This document shows positions 1 through 8,788 of a stretch of 39,474 nt of DNA, piece after piece. The stretch covers positions 1-39,474 of the forward strand of contig NZ_PDUS01000009.1 in the NCBI RefSeq assembly GCF_002723455.1. The letters run 5' to 3'. Position 1 is the first letter of the stretch. Each line of letters starts with the position of its first letter. Source of the stretch: Pseudoalteromonas sp. 3D05. GTDB taxonomy: Bacteria; Pseudomonadota; Gammaproteobacteria; Enterobacterales; Alteromonadaceae. The position numbers and the translations under genes are program-made. The notes under the pieces were generated by a model. The model worked only from the letters and a program-made list of their open reading frames with translations. It did not search any database and was not told where the DNA came from.

Positions 1-23
1 CCTATTTCAGGACGGGACATAGA

Positions 24-578
24 CTAAATACTGGGTACCAGTTTTATCGCACCTTGCGCTACTTTCATATCTAACGGTAGCTTACTTAACAAAGCGACTT
101 TTGGGTCATTCATATTAAGCGTATAAACAGGGTTGACCGCTAAAAAGCCATTAATAATTTTCATCGCTTCATCATCTAGCACACCTAAGTTACCTTTAAA
201 GCCACCTGCATCAATTGTGGAGTTTAAAAGTTTTACACGTTGCAAAAATACCGCTTTCTTCTCACTGTCATAATAAGGAGCTCCTTCAATTTGTAACTTC
301 AGGCGCACAGGGTATTTTAGTGCAAATGCATTAATAACAGCGCTTGAGTCCGCACCAAGAACAATTACATCACGGTTGTTTGGACCAACGTCAACGCTAA
401 TATCATTGACATCAAATTGCACAGGTAAACCTACGAGTTTTATTTGATCACTTAGTTTGGGTAGTTGCTGCTTTAATACCGTTTCGATTTCTGTGTCAGT
501 AAATGAGTAAACCGATACGCCCTGTGTGGTATTACACGCTGATAAAAATAAACAACCTATTAATAAAATCAATTTCAT
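24..578 (-). CDS. DUF1439 (YceB-type) lipoprotein
   Basis: This is a 184-residue predicted lipoprotein. The N-terminus is a short hydrophobic signal peptide ending in the lipobox LSAC, so Cys15 would be lipidated after cleavage. No Asp follows the Cys, which suggests outer-membrane sorting. The mature part has the mixed beta pattern of the DUF1439 family, and its length is close to that of E. coli YceB (about 186 residues). The ATG is preceded by AGGA at a good distance. The family's biochemical role is not established; structural relatives are lipid-binding-like folds, so any envelope role is inference. It lies just downstream of a terminator that closes the DUF349 operon, so it may have its own promoter or depend on read-through. 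I am fairly sure of the lipoprotein call and moderately sure of the family. Confidence 0.75.
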   Translation of the reverse strand: MKLILLIGCLFLSACNTTQGVSVYSFTDTEIETVLKQQLPKLSDQIKLVGLPVQFDVNDISVDVGPNNRDVIVLGADSSAVINAFALKYPVRLKLQIEGAPYYDSEKKAVFLQRVKLLNSTIDAGGFKGNLGVLDDEAMKIINGFLAVNPVYTLNMNDPKVALLSKLPLDMKVAQGAIKLVPSI

Positions 579-597
579 GTGTTTTTCCTATTCAAAA

Positions 598-623
598 ATA
601 AAGCCGCTAGATTGCGGCTTTAT
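598..623 (-). terminator. Rho-independent terminator after the DUF349 gene
   Basis: The 7-bp stem AAGCCGC/GCGGCTT (601-607 with 614-620) has a 6-nt loop. Read on the minus strand it is followed by TTTATTTTTG. It closes the zinc-ribbon/YeaC/DUF349 operon and separates it from the lipoprotein gene. Confidence 0.75.
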
Positions 624-647
624 TTAATTTCATATAACGCAAAGGTA

Positions 648-3329
648 CTATGCGTTAAAAATCGTTTTTAATCGCACTAGTGTGTCAGCATCAACTGAAC
701 CCTCACTGAGCGCAAGCAGCTGTTTAAGGTAAAACTGCAAATCAGCTTGCTCACCACGATGTTTATCATCAAGCATAGCAACTTGCTCAGCCATACGTTC
801 ACTGCCTGCAGGGCTATCTACGTTCGCAAGAATTTCCATACGTATTAATAACTGTGCAACTGAAAGGTGGCTCGTTATATTAGCTTTCCATTGTGCAGGG
901 ATAGCCTCTTGATTTTCCAGTGCGCTAAAGAGTGCATTAAAGTCAGCTTTAGCTGCTTGTTGTGTCAACTCTGCTAACTTTGTATCAATCGCAGCTTGTA
1001 AAGCATTGATCCGGTTTGAAAGCGACTTAACTTGCGTTAAAGCTGATACCTTTGTGCGCAAATCAAGTAATTGTGCTTTTTGGTTAACCGCAGGAAGCGC
1101 ATCTTCTAATTCTGATAATTGCTGTTCGATAATAGCATTATCCGTCGCCTGCTGTTCTTTGTGCTGAGCAAACTCTTCACTGCGCTTAGCAAATGTTAAG
1201 TCATTAAACTGACGAAACTTTTGCCATAATGCGTTTTCGGCTTTTACGCCAGCAAAACCAATTTTTTGCCACTGCTGTTGCAGCTCTTTGAGTTGCTGGC
1301 AAGCATCAGCCAAATTATCTGACTGTGATAATTGTTCAGCGTGTTCAACTAGGCTGTTTTTAGCTGCGCTATTCGCTTTATGGAATGAATTAAGTGTATG
1401 TAAAACAGTTTGCTGGTGTGGCTTATAAAGCGTTTGTAACTCACGATACACTTTAGGCTCTACGTTACCGGCATTTCGCCATGCTTTGTTTATACGATTA
1501 TATTGGCTTTCGTATTCTTTCCAATCAAAGGCTTCAATAGCGGTATCTGTTTGTGCCAAGGCCTGCATTTGAGAAATAACGGTCTCTCTCGATTGTTTGA
1601 TCTGCTCTCGTTGCTGTTCCAATTGCGCAAAGTATTCACGACAAGGTGCAAAGAGAAGCTCAATTTTTTCATCGAACTCTTTACCCTGCTGTTGCTCTTG
1701 CTCTGTGTCTAAACGCCCTAACTCATTCCAACGACGGCGTAACGTTTTCACTTGTGCAACTCGCGCTTTTGCATCTGTACAAGGCTGCTCTAATAACGTT
1801 GTAACTTCATTTATGAGCTCTTCACGCTTAGGTGCAGACGCATATTTTTGCCAGTCTCGTGCATTTTCAAGTTGCGTCTCTAATTCAACTTTCAGTTTAT
1901 CAAGTTGCTGTGCAAAAGCGGGGGTTAATGAATCATAAAGCTCAACAAAGCCTTTAAACACACCAAATGCCACATTAAAACGACCTTGTTCAATTAAGCG
2001 TTTTACATCGCGCCCCTTACGACTCGCTTGCTGTTGGTTTTTTGTTAGTTGCTTAGTGAGTGGCTCAACAGCATTAGACCATAATTGCTTTTGCGCTTTT
2101 AATTGCGCCTTAAACGGAGCCTGTAACGCTACTGGCAGCTGTTTTAATGGTGCATTCGCTGCTTTATAAGCTAAATCGAACTGTTGACTAACATCATCAA
2201 ATGTACTTTTATCAACATCCGTTGTTACTTCAGTGAGTTCATTAAATGCCTGCTTAAACTGCGTAATGGCAGCACTCAATTGTGGTAACTGAGCAACCTG
2301 TTTTGCAAGTTGAGATAACTTAGTAAAGACTTGGGCTTTTTGCGCACTGTCTGCCAGTTCGCTTGTATTCATTGCTTCTTGTGCTTGCGTTACTTTTGCA
2401 TCTAACCAATCTTGTTGAATTTGCTCTGGCGTTTCTAAGCCCAATTGCAATGCATTTTCAATCTCTTCACTCAGTGCTTCAAGGTTAGCAATTGCTAATA
2501 CGTCACGCTGCTTTTGCGCAAGCTCTGCTTGTTGTTGGTCAAATTTCGCTTTTAACTGAGACACATGCGTGTTCAGTTTAGTGGTTATTGCGTTATATTT
2601 TTCTTCTAGGTTTGTGACTTGTTCAGTGCTTAACCATTTAAGCTCTTGCGTTTGCCATTGCGCAATAAGTGCTTGGCTTTGTTCGTTAACAAGCTCATAG
2701 TCCTGCTTTTCGCGCAATGCATTGAGTTTCGCTAAAATAACACGCGTTTCATTTTGCACTTGAATAGGCATTTCAATAGCACGTTGCTCGTCATCTAAAT
2801 ACGTTTGCAAACTACTCTTGGCCTCACCTTGTGCATGTTTGACTAACGTTTTTGCTAATTGTTGATTAATAACAAGCTCAACTAACTGCTGCTGTAATTC
2901 AACAGAGCCTTCTTTAAAAGCCTTTTCTGTTAGCTTAGGGTTCGCTAATCGCTTTAGTAGTTTAACTCTAACTTGTAATTCTTTTTCAGCGAAGGCCAGC
3001 TTTTCGAGCGTTTTAACTGGTGCAAAACGTTCGATGTATTCATTTTTGATATCGTTGTTAAGCGCCTGCTCGTTATTTAATACTGCATTCGAAATATGCT
3101 GCTCAGCTAGATCTTTTAGATTTTGATCTTGTTTATAGGCTTTCCACCACAACACTAAATCGTTTACTTTGTTGAGCGCTTTTTTTCTAATTTCAACTGA
3201 ATTGTCATCAAGTGCAAGCTTGTTCAGAATAGTTGCATCTCGTTCTACATCTAATCTTTCAATCGCTTCTAAACGAACGTGTTGTTTTGGGTGTTTCCAT
3301 TTTGGGGTAAAAAGATGTTTAAAGATCAT
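648..3329 (-). CDS. Large DUF349-domain coiled-coil protein
   Basis: This protein of about 893 residues is almost entirely charged, Gln-rich alpha helix. It contains repeated modules of the DUF349 type, with the recurring pattern of a Trp-containing helix such as RRWNELGRL, AWRNAGNVE and QQWQKIGFAG at intervals in the C-terminal two thirds. The first about 60 residues (HPKQHVRLEAIERL...) look like a HEAT-type repeat. No catalytic motif or membrane segment is visible, so a cytoplasmic scaffold-like protein is likely. The function of DUF349 proteins is unknown. An in-frame GTG lies 6 nt further upstream, but the ATG at 3329 sits at a better distance from AAGG. It overlaps the YeaC stop by 11 nt, which indicates translational coupling. 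Confidence 0.8.
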   Translation of the reverse strand: MIFKHLFTPKWKHPKQHVRLEAIERLDVERDATILNKLALDDNSVEIRKKALNKVNDLVLWWKAYKQDQNLKDLAEQHISNAVLNNEQALNNDIKNEYIERFAPVKTLEKLAFAEKELQVRVKLLKRLANPKLTEKAFKEGSVELQQQLVELVINQQLAKTLVKHAQGEAKSSLQTYLDDEQRAIEMPIQVQNETRVILAKLNALREKQDYELVNEQSQALIAQWQTQELKWLSTEQVTNLEEKYNAITTKLNTHVSQLKAKFDQQQAELAQKQRDVLAIANLEALSEEIENALQLGLETPEQIQQDWLDAKVTQAQEAMNTSELADSAQKAQVFTKLSQLAKQVAQLPQLSAAITQFKQAFNELTEVTTDVDKSTFDDVSQQFDLAYKAANAPLKQLPVALQAPFKAQLKAQKQLWSNAVEPLTKQLTKNQQQASRKGRDVKRLIEQGRFNVAFGVFKGFVELYDSLTPAFAQQLDKLKVELETQLENARDWQKYASAPKREELINEVTTLLEQPCTDAKARVAQVKTLRRRWNELGRLDTEQEQQQGKEFDEKIELLFAPCREYFAQLEQQREQIKQSRETVISQMQALAQTDTAIEAFDWKEYESQYNRINKAWRNAGNVEPKVYRELQTLYKPHQQTVLHTLNSFHKANSAAKNSLVEHAEQLSQSDNLADACQQLKELQQQWQKIGFAGVKAENALWQKFRQFNDLTFAKRSEEFAQHKEQQATDNAIIEQQLSELEDALPAVNQKAQLLDLRTKVSALTQVKSLSNRINALQAAIDTKLAELTQQAAKADFNALFSALENQEAIPAQWKANITSHLSVAQLLIRMEILANVDSPAGSERMAEQVAMLDDKHRGEQADLQFYLKQLLALSEGSVDADTLVRLKTIFNA

Positions 3330-3600
3330 GTTCACTGAACCTTGCTATTTCATTATCTGAGTTAAATTCTTTCTGTAACTGCGCTTTGGTCTTTTGTACC
3401 ATTTCGCCATTAGACCCAATGGTAAATTGCTCGTTTGATTGGGCTACTTTAGCTTGATAAAGCATGACAATTTGCACTGTTTGCTCTTTTTGCTCGTCAC
3501 TGAGTGCAGTGCCATCAGGCCACTTGCCTGTTGCAGCACCATACTGTAAACGTTCAAATAATTCTGGGGTAATATTATTTACAAGGTTGTCGATGTTCAT
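3319..3600 (-). CDS. yeaC: YeaC-type DUF1315 protein
   Basis: This is a 93-residue soluble acidic protein. The N-terminal block reads ITPELFERLQYGAATGKWPDG, which is the hallmark of the DUF1315/YeaC family (E. coli YeaC is about 90 residues). It continues with a helix around LSDEQKEQTVQIVMLYQAK. No enzyme motif, signal peptide or membrane segment is seen, and the function is unknown. It starts 1 nt after the stop of the upstream zinc-ribbon gene and overlaps the DUF349 gene start, so all three are co-transcribed and probably co-translated. The stable link with a DUF349 protein may mean a shared role, but that is inference. Confidence 0.8.
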   Translation of the reverse strand: MNIDNLVNNITPELFERLQYGAATGKWPDGTALSDEQKEQTVQIVMLYQAKVAQSNEQFTIGSNGEMVQKTKAQLQKEFNSDNEIARFSEHDL

Positions 3601-3601
3601 A

Positions 3602-3928
3602 TCAATTTTTCTTTTTAAGTACTACTAAAATTACGCGATTAACTAAATACCAAATACACCCGATGCCAATGGCTGCAGAACATAAATACCATCTTGCTGT
3701 TTCAGGTTCTGGCTGTAAAAAATACAAACAAAAAAAGCCACCTAAGAATATGAATAGTGCAAAAAAGGAGTGATTCATAAACATTTGTTGTTTATTGATG
3801 CGCTTTTCACGCAATAGTTGCTGGCGTTGCTCATCATTAAGCTCTGCCACGTTATTCTCACAATGAGGGCATTGTTTATGTTTATCTGATATCGATTTAT
3901 TACAACTAGGACAACTGACAATCGCCAT
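3602..3928 (-). CDS. Small zinc-ribbon membrane protein
   Basis: The protein has about 108 residues. It begins with a rubredoxin-like zinc ribbon, CPSC at residues 6-9 and CPHC at residues 20-23, followed by a charged helix with many Gln and Arg. Two hydrophobic segments (about FFALFIFLGGFFCLYFL and YLCSAAIGIGCIWYLV) then form a membrane hairpin with a Lys-rich end, so the ribbon probably faces the cytoplasm. I chose the second in-frame ATG (3928) because GGAG lies 6 nt upstream of it and overlaps the first ATG (3940). It is the first gene of the operon with yeaC and the DUF349 gene. I do not recognise a named family beyond zinc-ribbon domain protein. Confidence 0.75.
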   Translation of the reverse strand: MAIVSCPSCNKSISDKHKQCPHCENNVAELNDEQRQQLLREKRINKQQMFMNHSFFALFIFLGGFFCLYFLQPEPETARWYLCSAAIGIGCIWYLVNRVILVVLKKKN

Positions 3929-3950
3929 ATAACTCTCCATACTTCACATA

Positions 3951-3974
3951 AAAAAAGGCGCCTGTAGGCGCCTT
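3951..3974 (-). terminator. Rho-independent terminator after the AGCS symporter gene
   Basis: The 8-bp perfect stem AAGGCGCC/GGCGCCTT has a 4-nt loop TGTA. On the minus strand it is followed by a T run. It ends the symporter transcript about 105 nt after its stop codon, immediately upstream of the zinc-ribbon gene. Confidence 0.85.
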
Positions 3975-4079
3975 GTATTGTACTTGTTTTATGCCGCTAT
4001 GTCTGTTTTGAATTGCAATCAATTGCTAAGACATTGCCAAAGGTGATGAATACATCAGAATCACCAATGTAATCCTTAA

Positions 4080-5594
4080 TTATTCCGGCTGTTTTACTTT
4101 TTCTTTGGCTTTATCAGCTAAACGTTTTTCCCAAAAAGTGGCATTTTTTATACCCAATTTGACCGGATCAAACGTAATCTCGCCGCCCGCTTTCTTTTGC
4201 TCTTCATAGTCACGTAAACAGTTTAGGGCAGGTTTCGCAACGAAGAAAATAGCTAATATACCAACAATATTGATCCACGCCATTAAGCCCACGCCAATAT
4301 CACCAATACTCCAAATATAGCCAGAATTATTAACCATGCCGTATGCGACCATAAACATAATCACTAATTTAACGATTAATAATGGGATACTGCCTTTAAA
4401 GTAGCGGTTTAAATAAGCTACGTTGGTTTCTGCTATGTAGTAGTAAGCAAGTATCGTAGTAAACGCGAAGAAGAATAAAGCCACACCTACAAACGCCTCA
4501 CCAAAACCACCAAATACGCTAAATAATGCCATTTGAGTGAATGCAGCTGAGCCTACTTCAGTTGCAGCATCAACATTTTGTACAATAAATTGACCCGCTG
4601 GCAGTTCACCAACAACGTTGTATTGCTGTGTTATTAAAATCATTAGTGCCGTTGCTGTACAAACAAAAATTGTATCAACATACACTGAAAATGCTTGTAC
4701 TAAACCTTGTTGTGCAGGGTGATCAACCTCAGCAGCAGCAGCGGCATGAGGGCCTGTACCTTGACCCGCTTCATTAGAATAAATACCGCGCTTTACACCC
4801 CAACCTATCGCGGCACCAAAACCAGCTTGTGCGGTGAATGCATCAGAAATAATTAACGAGAAGATACCCGGTACTTTATCTACATTTAAAAATACCACGA
4901 TAAGTGCTAGTACAATGTAACCTAACGCCATAAATGGCACGACTATTTGGGTAAAGTTTGCAATGCGCTTAATACCACCAAAAATGATAAACGCTAACAC
5001 GATTAAAATAATCGCCAGTGCCACTAATTTAAATGTACCAACTTCACCAAAACTCGTTGATACCATTTCTCCGTTACCAAAAACTTGAGTGAACGCATTA
5101 CCAACGGCATTAGCTTGAACGCCAGGTAAAAATACACCACAGGCAATGATTGCAGAAACAGCAAATAAAATACCTAGCCATTTTTGCTCTAAGCAACGAT
5201 CAAAATAATACGCTGGACCACCACGATATTGGCCGTCTTCTTCTGTTTTATAAATTTGCCCTAAAGTTGACTCTGCGTATGCCGTACTCGCACCTAAAAA
5301 AGCAACAATCCACATCCAAAAAATGGCACCTGGGCCACCAAAGCCTATTGCAGCAGCAACACCTGCAATGTTACCTACGCCCACACGCCCTGATAATGAT
5401 ACGGCAAGTGCTTGGAATGACGAGATACCTGTTGTTGAACGGTTAGAAGTGAGTAGCAGTTTACACATTTCTTTGAAATGTCTAACTTGAGCAAAACGAG
5501 TTAGAATAGAATAAAATAGACCTGCGCCTAGACATAAGTAAATGAGTGCACTACTCCACACAACATCATTAACAGCGCTTACAAAAGCTTCCAT
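4080..5594 (-). CDS. AGCS family sodium:alanine/glycine symporter
   Basis: This 504-residue polytopic inner-membrane protein has about ten or eleven hydrophobic segments. Family-typical stretches are present: FQALAVSLSGRVGVGNIAGVA near residue 60, GGPGAIFWMW, the GGPAYYF stretch, and the conserved IYSNEAGQGTGPHAAAAAEVDHP region near the middle. The family (AlsT/DagA/YaaJ) imports alanine, glycine or related small amino acids with Na+; the exact substrate cannot be read from sequence. The start ATG has GAGG 6-7 nt upstream. It is monocistronic: a strong terminator follows, and a 242-nt intergenic region with an inverted GTTAAC pair lies upstream. The length is slightly above the usual 450-500 residues because of a charged C-terminal tail. 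Confidence 0.92.
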   Translation of the reverse strand: MEAFVSAVNDVVWSSALIYLCLGAGLFYSILTRFAQVRHFKEMCKLLLTSNRSTTGISSFQALAVSLSGRVGVGNIAGVAAAIGFGGPGAIFWMWIVAFLGASTAYAESTLGQIYKTEEDGQYRGGPAYYFDRCLEQKWLGILFAVSAIIACGVFLPGVQANAVGNAFTQVFGNGEMVSTSFGEVGTFKLVALAIILIVLAFIIFGGIKRIANFTQIVVPFMALGYIVLALIVVFLNVDKVPGIFSLIISDAFTAQAGFGAAIGWGVKRGIYSNEAGQGTGPHAAAAAEVDHPAQQGLVQAFSVYVDTIFVCTATALMILITQQYNVVGELPAGQFIVQNVDAATEVGSAAFTQMALFSVFGGFGEAFVGVALFFFAFTTILAYYYIAETNVAYLNRYFKGSIPLLIVKLVIMFMVAYGMVNNSGYIWSIGDIGVGLMAWINIVGILAIFFVAKPALNCLRDYEEQKKAGGEITFDPVKLGIKNATFWEKRLADKAKEKVKQPE

Positions 5595-5719
5595 GGATAT
5601 CCTCTACAATTATATTTTTTATTTTTAGTTACGATACTTTGCTTTAGTAACTCAGAATATGTGACAACCCTTATCAATTAAATCAATAAATAACACTTTT
5701 ATAAGGGTAACGCACTCAT

Positions 5720-5748
5720 GTTAACTTAAACCTATCAAGTTTGTTAAC
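5720..5748. repeat. Inverted GTTAAC pair upstream of the symporter
   Basis: GTTAAC at 5720-5725 and again at 5743-5748 (self-palindromic hexamers), with partly complementary inner bases AAAC/GTTT, make a 29-bp dyad in the intergenic region between the M14 peptidase and the symporter. It could be an operator for the symporter. No regulator is recognised, and AT-rich chance occurrence is possible. Confidence 0.3.
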
Positions 5749-5805
5749 ACTTAATTTCCAAAAATCAATTTGAAATAACAACTGGGGATGTTTTGTGGGG
5801 ATAAT

Positions 5806-5823
5806 AGGCGCTCAAAGGCGCCC
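5806..5823 (-). terminator. Weak hairpin after the M14 peptidase gene
   Basis: The 5-bp GC stem GGCGC/GCGCC (5807-5811 with 5818-5822) is followed on the minus strand by TATTAT rather than a clean U tract. It lies 14 nt after the peptidase stop codon, so a modest terminator is likely. Confidence 0.5.
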
Positions 5824-5836
5824 ATATAATATGAAA

Positions 5837-6967
5837 TTATCTTAGCTTATCAACAACATTAACAATGGCCGCTAATGTATCTTGTCCGAATTGATAAGAG
5901 CGACGGTCTGACCAGCCATAGTCTGGATCAGGTAAATCATCGTTATCTTTAAATGGCATTTCTACAGTATAAGCAAGTGCTTTAAACTCTTCAGCTACCG
6001 CTGATGAGCCTACAGTTAAGTTTGCCTCACCTGGCGCATCTTTTGGATAGCCATGCTCATCTTGGAACTCAGGGGTCACAACAAGCAAAGCTGCTTTAAA
6101 GCTATCTTCTAGGTCTTTCATACGAGCATCGTAGCTTGGAATGCCTTCACTGCCTGCAACAAAATTATATGGAATAGCTTCATCGCCATGAATATCTAAG
6201 TGCATATCAAGGCCTGTTTCACGCATTTTGTTAAGCACTAAATACACTTCAGGGCTATTTTCCATACTCGGTGTTTGCCACTCACGGTTTAAATTTACAC
6301 CTTTAGCATTAGTACGTAAGTGACCACGCGCACTGCCATCTGGGTTCATGTTTGGTACGATATAGAATACTGCTTTAGATAGAAGAGCTGCTGCATGCGG
6401 GTCTTCATCATCCAGTAACTTATGTAATACACCCTCAACATACCATTCGGCCATTGTTTCACCTGGATGCTGACGTGCTGTGATCCAGATTATTTTCTTA
6501 TTCTCATCACTCTCACCACCCACACGCAACACACTCATATCTCGGCCATCGAGTGTTTCACCAAGTGTTTCTAGCTGACATGCTTCTTGGCTTTGCGCCC
6601 ATGTAATTAAGTCTAAATGGCGCTCGTAGCTATACGGGGCAAAATAAGCAAAGTAAATTGTGCCGCACTCAGGTTCAATTTCAAAACTTAGCGTACCGTC
6701 ACTGTAATTTGAAGGAACACGAAACCATGTTTGACGATCATACGATGCAACAGCGTGATAACCTACCCAGCCATCAGGATAAGCGGAGTTTTCAAGATTG
6801 TTGATGTGTAATTTATGGTTTTGAAACGGCATTGTCTCTAAACGAAAATGAAACCATTGAAAAAAATCCGATTGATGATCTTTATTGATCTCTAATTGAA
6901 TATTTAATGGGTCTGTGGCTGCAATAACATTGATATTACCACTGTCAAAATTACTGGTGATCTTCAT
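5837..6967 (-). CDS. M14 zinc carboxypeptidase (cytosolic Nna1/PaCCP-like)
   Basis: The protein has about 376 residues counted from the ATG at 6967. An N-terminal beta-rich domain (about 1-120) precedes the catalytic domain, as in bacterial cytosolic carboxypeptidases of the M14D type. The zinc ligands are visible: His167 and Glu170 in the QHPGET motif, and His260 in DIHGDE. The NLNREW stretch holds the substrate-binding Arg, and Glu336 in YTVEMPF is the likely catalytic Glu. There is no signal peptide, so it acts in the cytoplasm, probably trimming C-terminal residues of peptides; the substrate is unknown. An upstream in-frame ATG 39 nt earlier would add a hydrophobic-looking leader with no good ribosome binding site, so the shorter start is preferred. 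It is a single-gene unit. Confidence 0.88.
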   Translation of the reverse strand: MKITSNFDSGNINVIAATDPLNIQLEINKDHQSDFFQWFHFRLETMPFQNHKLHINNLENSAYPDGWVGYHAVASYDRQTWFRVPSNYSDGTLSFEIEPECGTIYFAYFAPYSYERHLDLITWAQSQEACQLETLGETLDGRDMSVLRVGGESDENKKIIWITARQHPGETMAEWYVEGVLHKLLDDEDPHAAALLSKAVFYIVPNMNPDGSARGHLRTNAKGVNLNREWQTPSMENSPEVYLVLNKMRETGLDMHLDIHGDEAIPYNFVAGSEGIPSYDARMKDLEDSFKAALLVVTPEFQDEHGYPKDAPGEANLTVGSSAVAEEFKALAYTVEMPFKDNDDLPDPDYGWSDRRSYQFGQDTLAAIVNVVDKLR

Positions 6968-7119
6968 GTAAAATAAACCTATAGGTGAATAATAAAGTCT
7001 AACCAATCAATATTAGTCAGAAATTATGTAACACTCTTTTGATGGAGCGTTTTGTTAGTAAAATGTAGTGAACTAGAAACAGCCTACCACACACCTTGAA
7101 TTTTGAAAAAATTCACGAC

Positions 7120-7143
7120 TAAAAAAGCCAGCAATTGCTGGCT
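7120..7143 (-). terminator. Rho-independent terminator after GAPDH
   Basis: The 9-bp self-complementary sequence AGCCAGCAATTGCTGGCT (7126-7143) is followed on the minus strand by TTTTTT. It lies 25 nt after the GAPDH stop codon. Confidence 0.85.
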
Positions 7144-7168
7144 TTCGTACTTAGCTAAACCTTATTGC

Positions 7169-8611
7169 TTAACGCGGTAAGCTTGGAAATGCAACTTCAG
7201 CCATGTCACGCATACAGCGAACAACCTGACAGCTGTAACCAAATTCATTATCGTACCAAACATAAAGTACTACACGGTTACCATCAACAATCGTTGCTTG
7301 TGAATCAACAACACCTGCGTAGCGACTACCCACTAAATCGGTAGATACAATTTCAGTTGAAGCGGTGTAATCGATTTGATCACGTAAATCTGAATGTAAA
7401 GCGGCATTGCGTAAGAAAGAGTTAAGCTCTTCTACTGATGTATCTGTCGCCAAGTTTAGATTTAAGATTGCCAATGAAACATTAGGTGTTGGTACACGGA
7501 TTGCGTTACCTGTTAGTTTACCTTCAAGTTCAGGTAATGCTTTTGAAACTGCTTTAGCAGCACCTGTTTCTGTAATAACCATATTCAATGCAGCAGCACG
7601 ACCACGGCGCTCTGCTTTGTGGTAGTTATCAATTAGGTTTTGGTCATTTGTGTATGAGTGAACGGTTTCTACGTGACCATTATTAATACCAAACTTATCA
7701 TTTAATGCTTTAAGCGTTGGCGTAATGGCATTTGTTGTACAGCTTGCCGCACACACAATTTTATCTTCAGGTAAAATGTCTTGGTTATTTACACCGTATA
7801 CGATGTTTTTAATATTACCTTTAGCAGGTGCTGTTAATAGTACTTTTGCAGCGCCTTTTGATTCAAGGTGCTGGCCAAGGCCTGCTTCGTCTTTCCAGAT
7901 ACCAGTATTATCGACAATAAGTGCATCTTCAATACCGTATGCTGTGTAATCAATTTCACTTGGCGAATTAGCGTAGATAACTTGAATATAGCTACCATTT
8001 GCTTTAATTGCATTACGCTCTTTATCAATAGTAATCGAGCCATTGAATGGACCATGGATAGAATCGCGGCGTAATAAGCTTGCACGCTTTTCAAGGTCAC
8101 CATCTTTACCACCACGAACAACAATCGCACGTAAACGTAAGTCAGCGTATGGACCAGATTTTTCAATTAATAAGCGCGCAAGTAAACGACCTATACGTCC
8201 AAATCCATATAAAACAACATCACGAGGCTCTTTAGCTTTTGAATTAATGATTTCAGCTAGTTCATCGTTTAAGTATTCTTCAACTGAACGACCTTTAGCA
8301 GCATCATTAAACAGGTATCCATATGCCAGCTTACCAATATCAATACGCGCTGAGTTTAAATCCATTTTGCTGATTGCTTCTAGAAATGGGAAGCTTTCGC
8401 GTAAACGTAATTTTGTACCTTCAAATTGTGCCACAGTTTTGTGAGATTTGATGATATCAATAGGGCTTGCGTTAACAAGTGGACGACCATAAACAGCAAT
8501 TTCAATACCACGACTACGGTATAATTTACCGATTATCGGTTGCATGCTTTCAGCATAATCTTGGCGTTCTTGCCAGCTATTAGTGTATTCTAACTCGTGA
8601 GATGAGGTCAT
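7169..8611 (-). CDS. gap: Glyceraldehyde-3-phosphate dehydrogenase, long form
   Basis: This 480-residue enzyme converts glyceraldehyde-3-phosphate to 1,3-bisphosphoglycerate in the cytoplasm (or the reverse in gluconeogenesis). The Rossmann motif GFGRIGR is at 136-142, the catalytic Cys291 is in ASCTTN, and the base His318 is in HSYTNDQ. The C-terminal WYDNEFGYS motif is intact. Classical GAPDH is about 330 residues; this form carries about 130 extra N-terminal residues (rich in charged helices, no signal peptide), a form I associate with marine gammaproteobacteria. After the second strand of the Rossmann fold the sequence is IVVRGGKDG, without the usual Asp that selects NAD. The ATG has AGG 8 nt upstream. 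It is monocistronic with its own terminator. Confidence 0.92.
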   Translation of the reverse strand: MTSSHELEYTNSWQERQDYAESMQPIIGKLYRSRGIEIAVYGRPLVNASPIDIIKSHKTVAQFEGTKLRLRESFPFLEAISKMDLNSARIDIGKLAYGYLFNDAAKGRSVEEYLNDELAEIINSKAKEPRDVVLYGFGRIGRLLARLLIEKSGPYADLRLRAIVVRGGKDGDLEKRASLLRRDSIHGPFNGSITIDKERNAIKANGSYIQVIYANSPSEIDYTAYGIEDALIVDNTGIWKDEAGLGQHLESKGAAKVLLTAPAKGNIKNIVYGVNNQDILPEDKIVCAASCTTNAITPTLKALNDKFGINNGHVETVHSYTNDQNLIDNYHKAERRGRAAALNMVITETGAAKAVSKALPELEGKLTGNAIRVPTPNVSLAILNLNLATDTSVEELNSFLRNAALHSDLRDQIDYTASTEIVSTDLVGSRYAGVVDSQATIVDGNRVVLYVWYDNEFGYSCQVVRCMRDMAEVAFPSLPR

Positions 8612-8788
8612 GTTTTTTACCTAATTAAACAGTTTTTGAACGGATATCCATAGCGCAAATTTAGCATGTGAGAGCAATTCATCACTATGGTCGGGGGTAT
8701 TCTAATTTAAACTCGCGCGATTCTCCACTGTTACAGATCAATTCGTTGGGCTAGAATAAAAGATATATTATAAAAATAGGGTTTAGGG

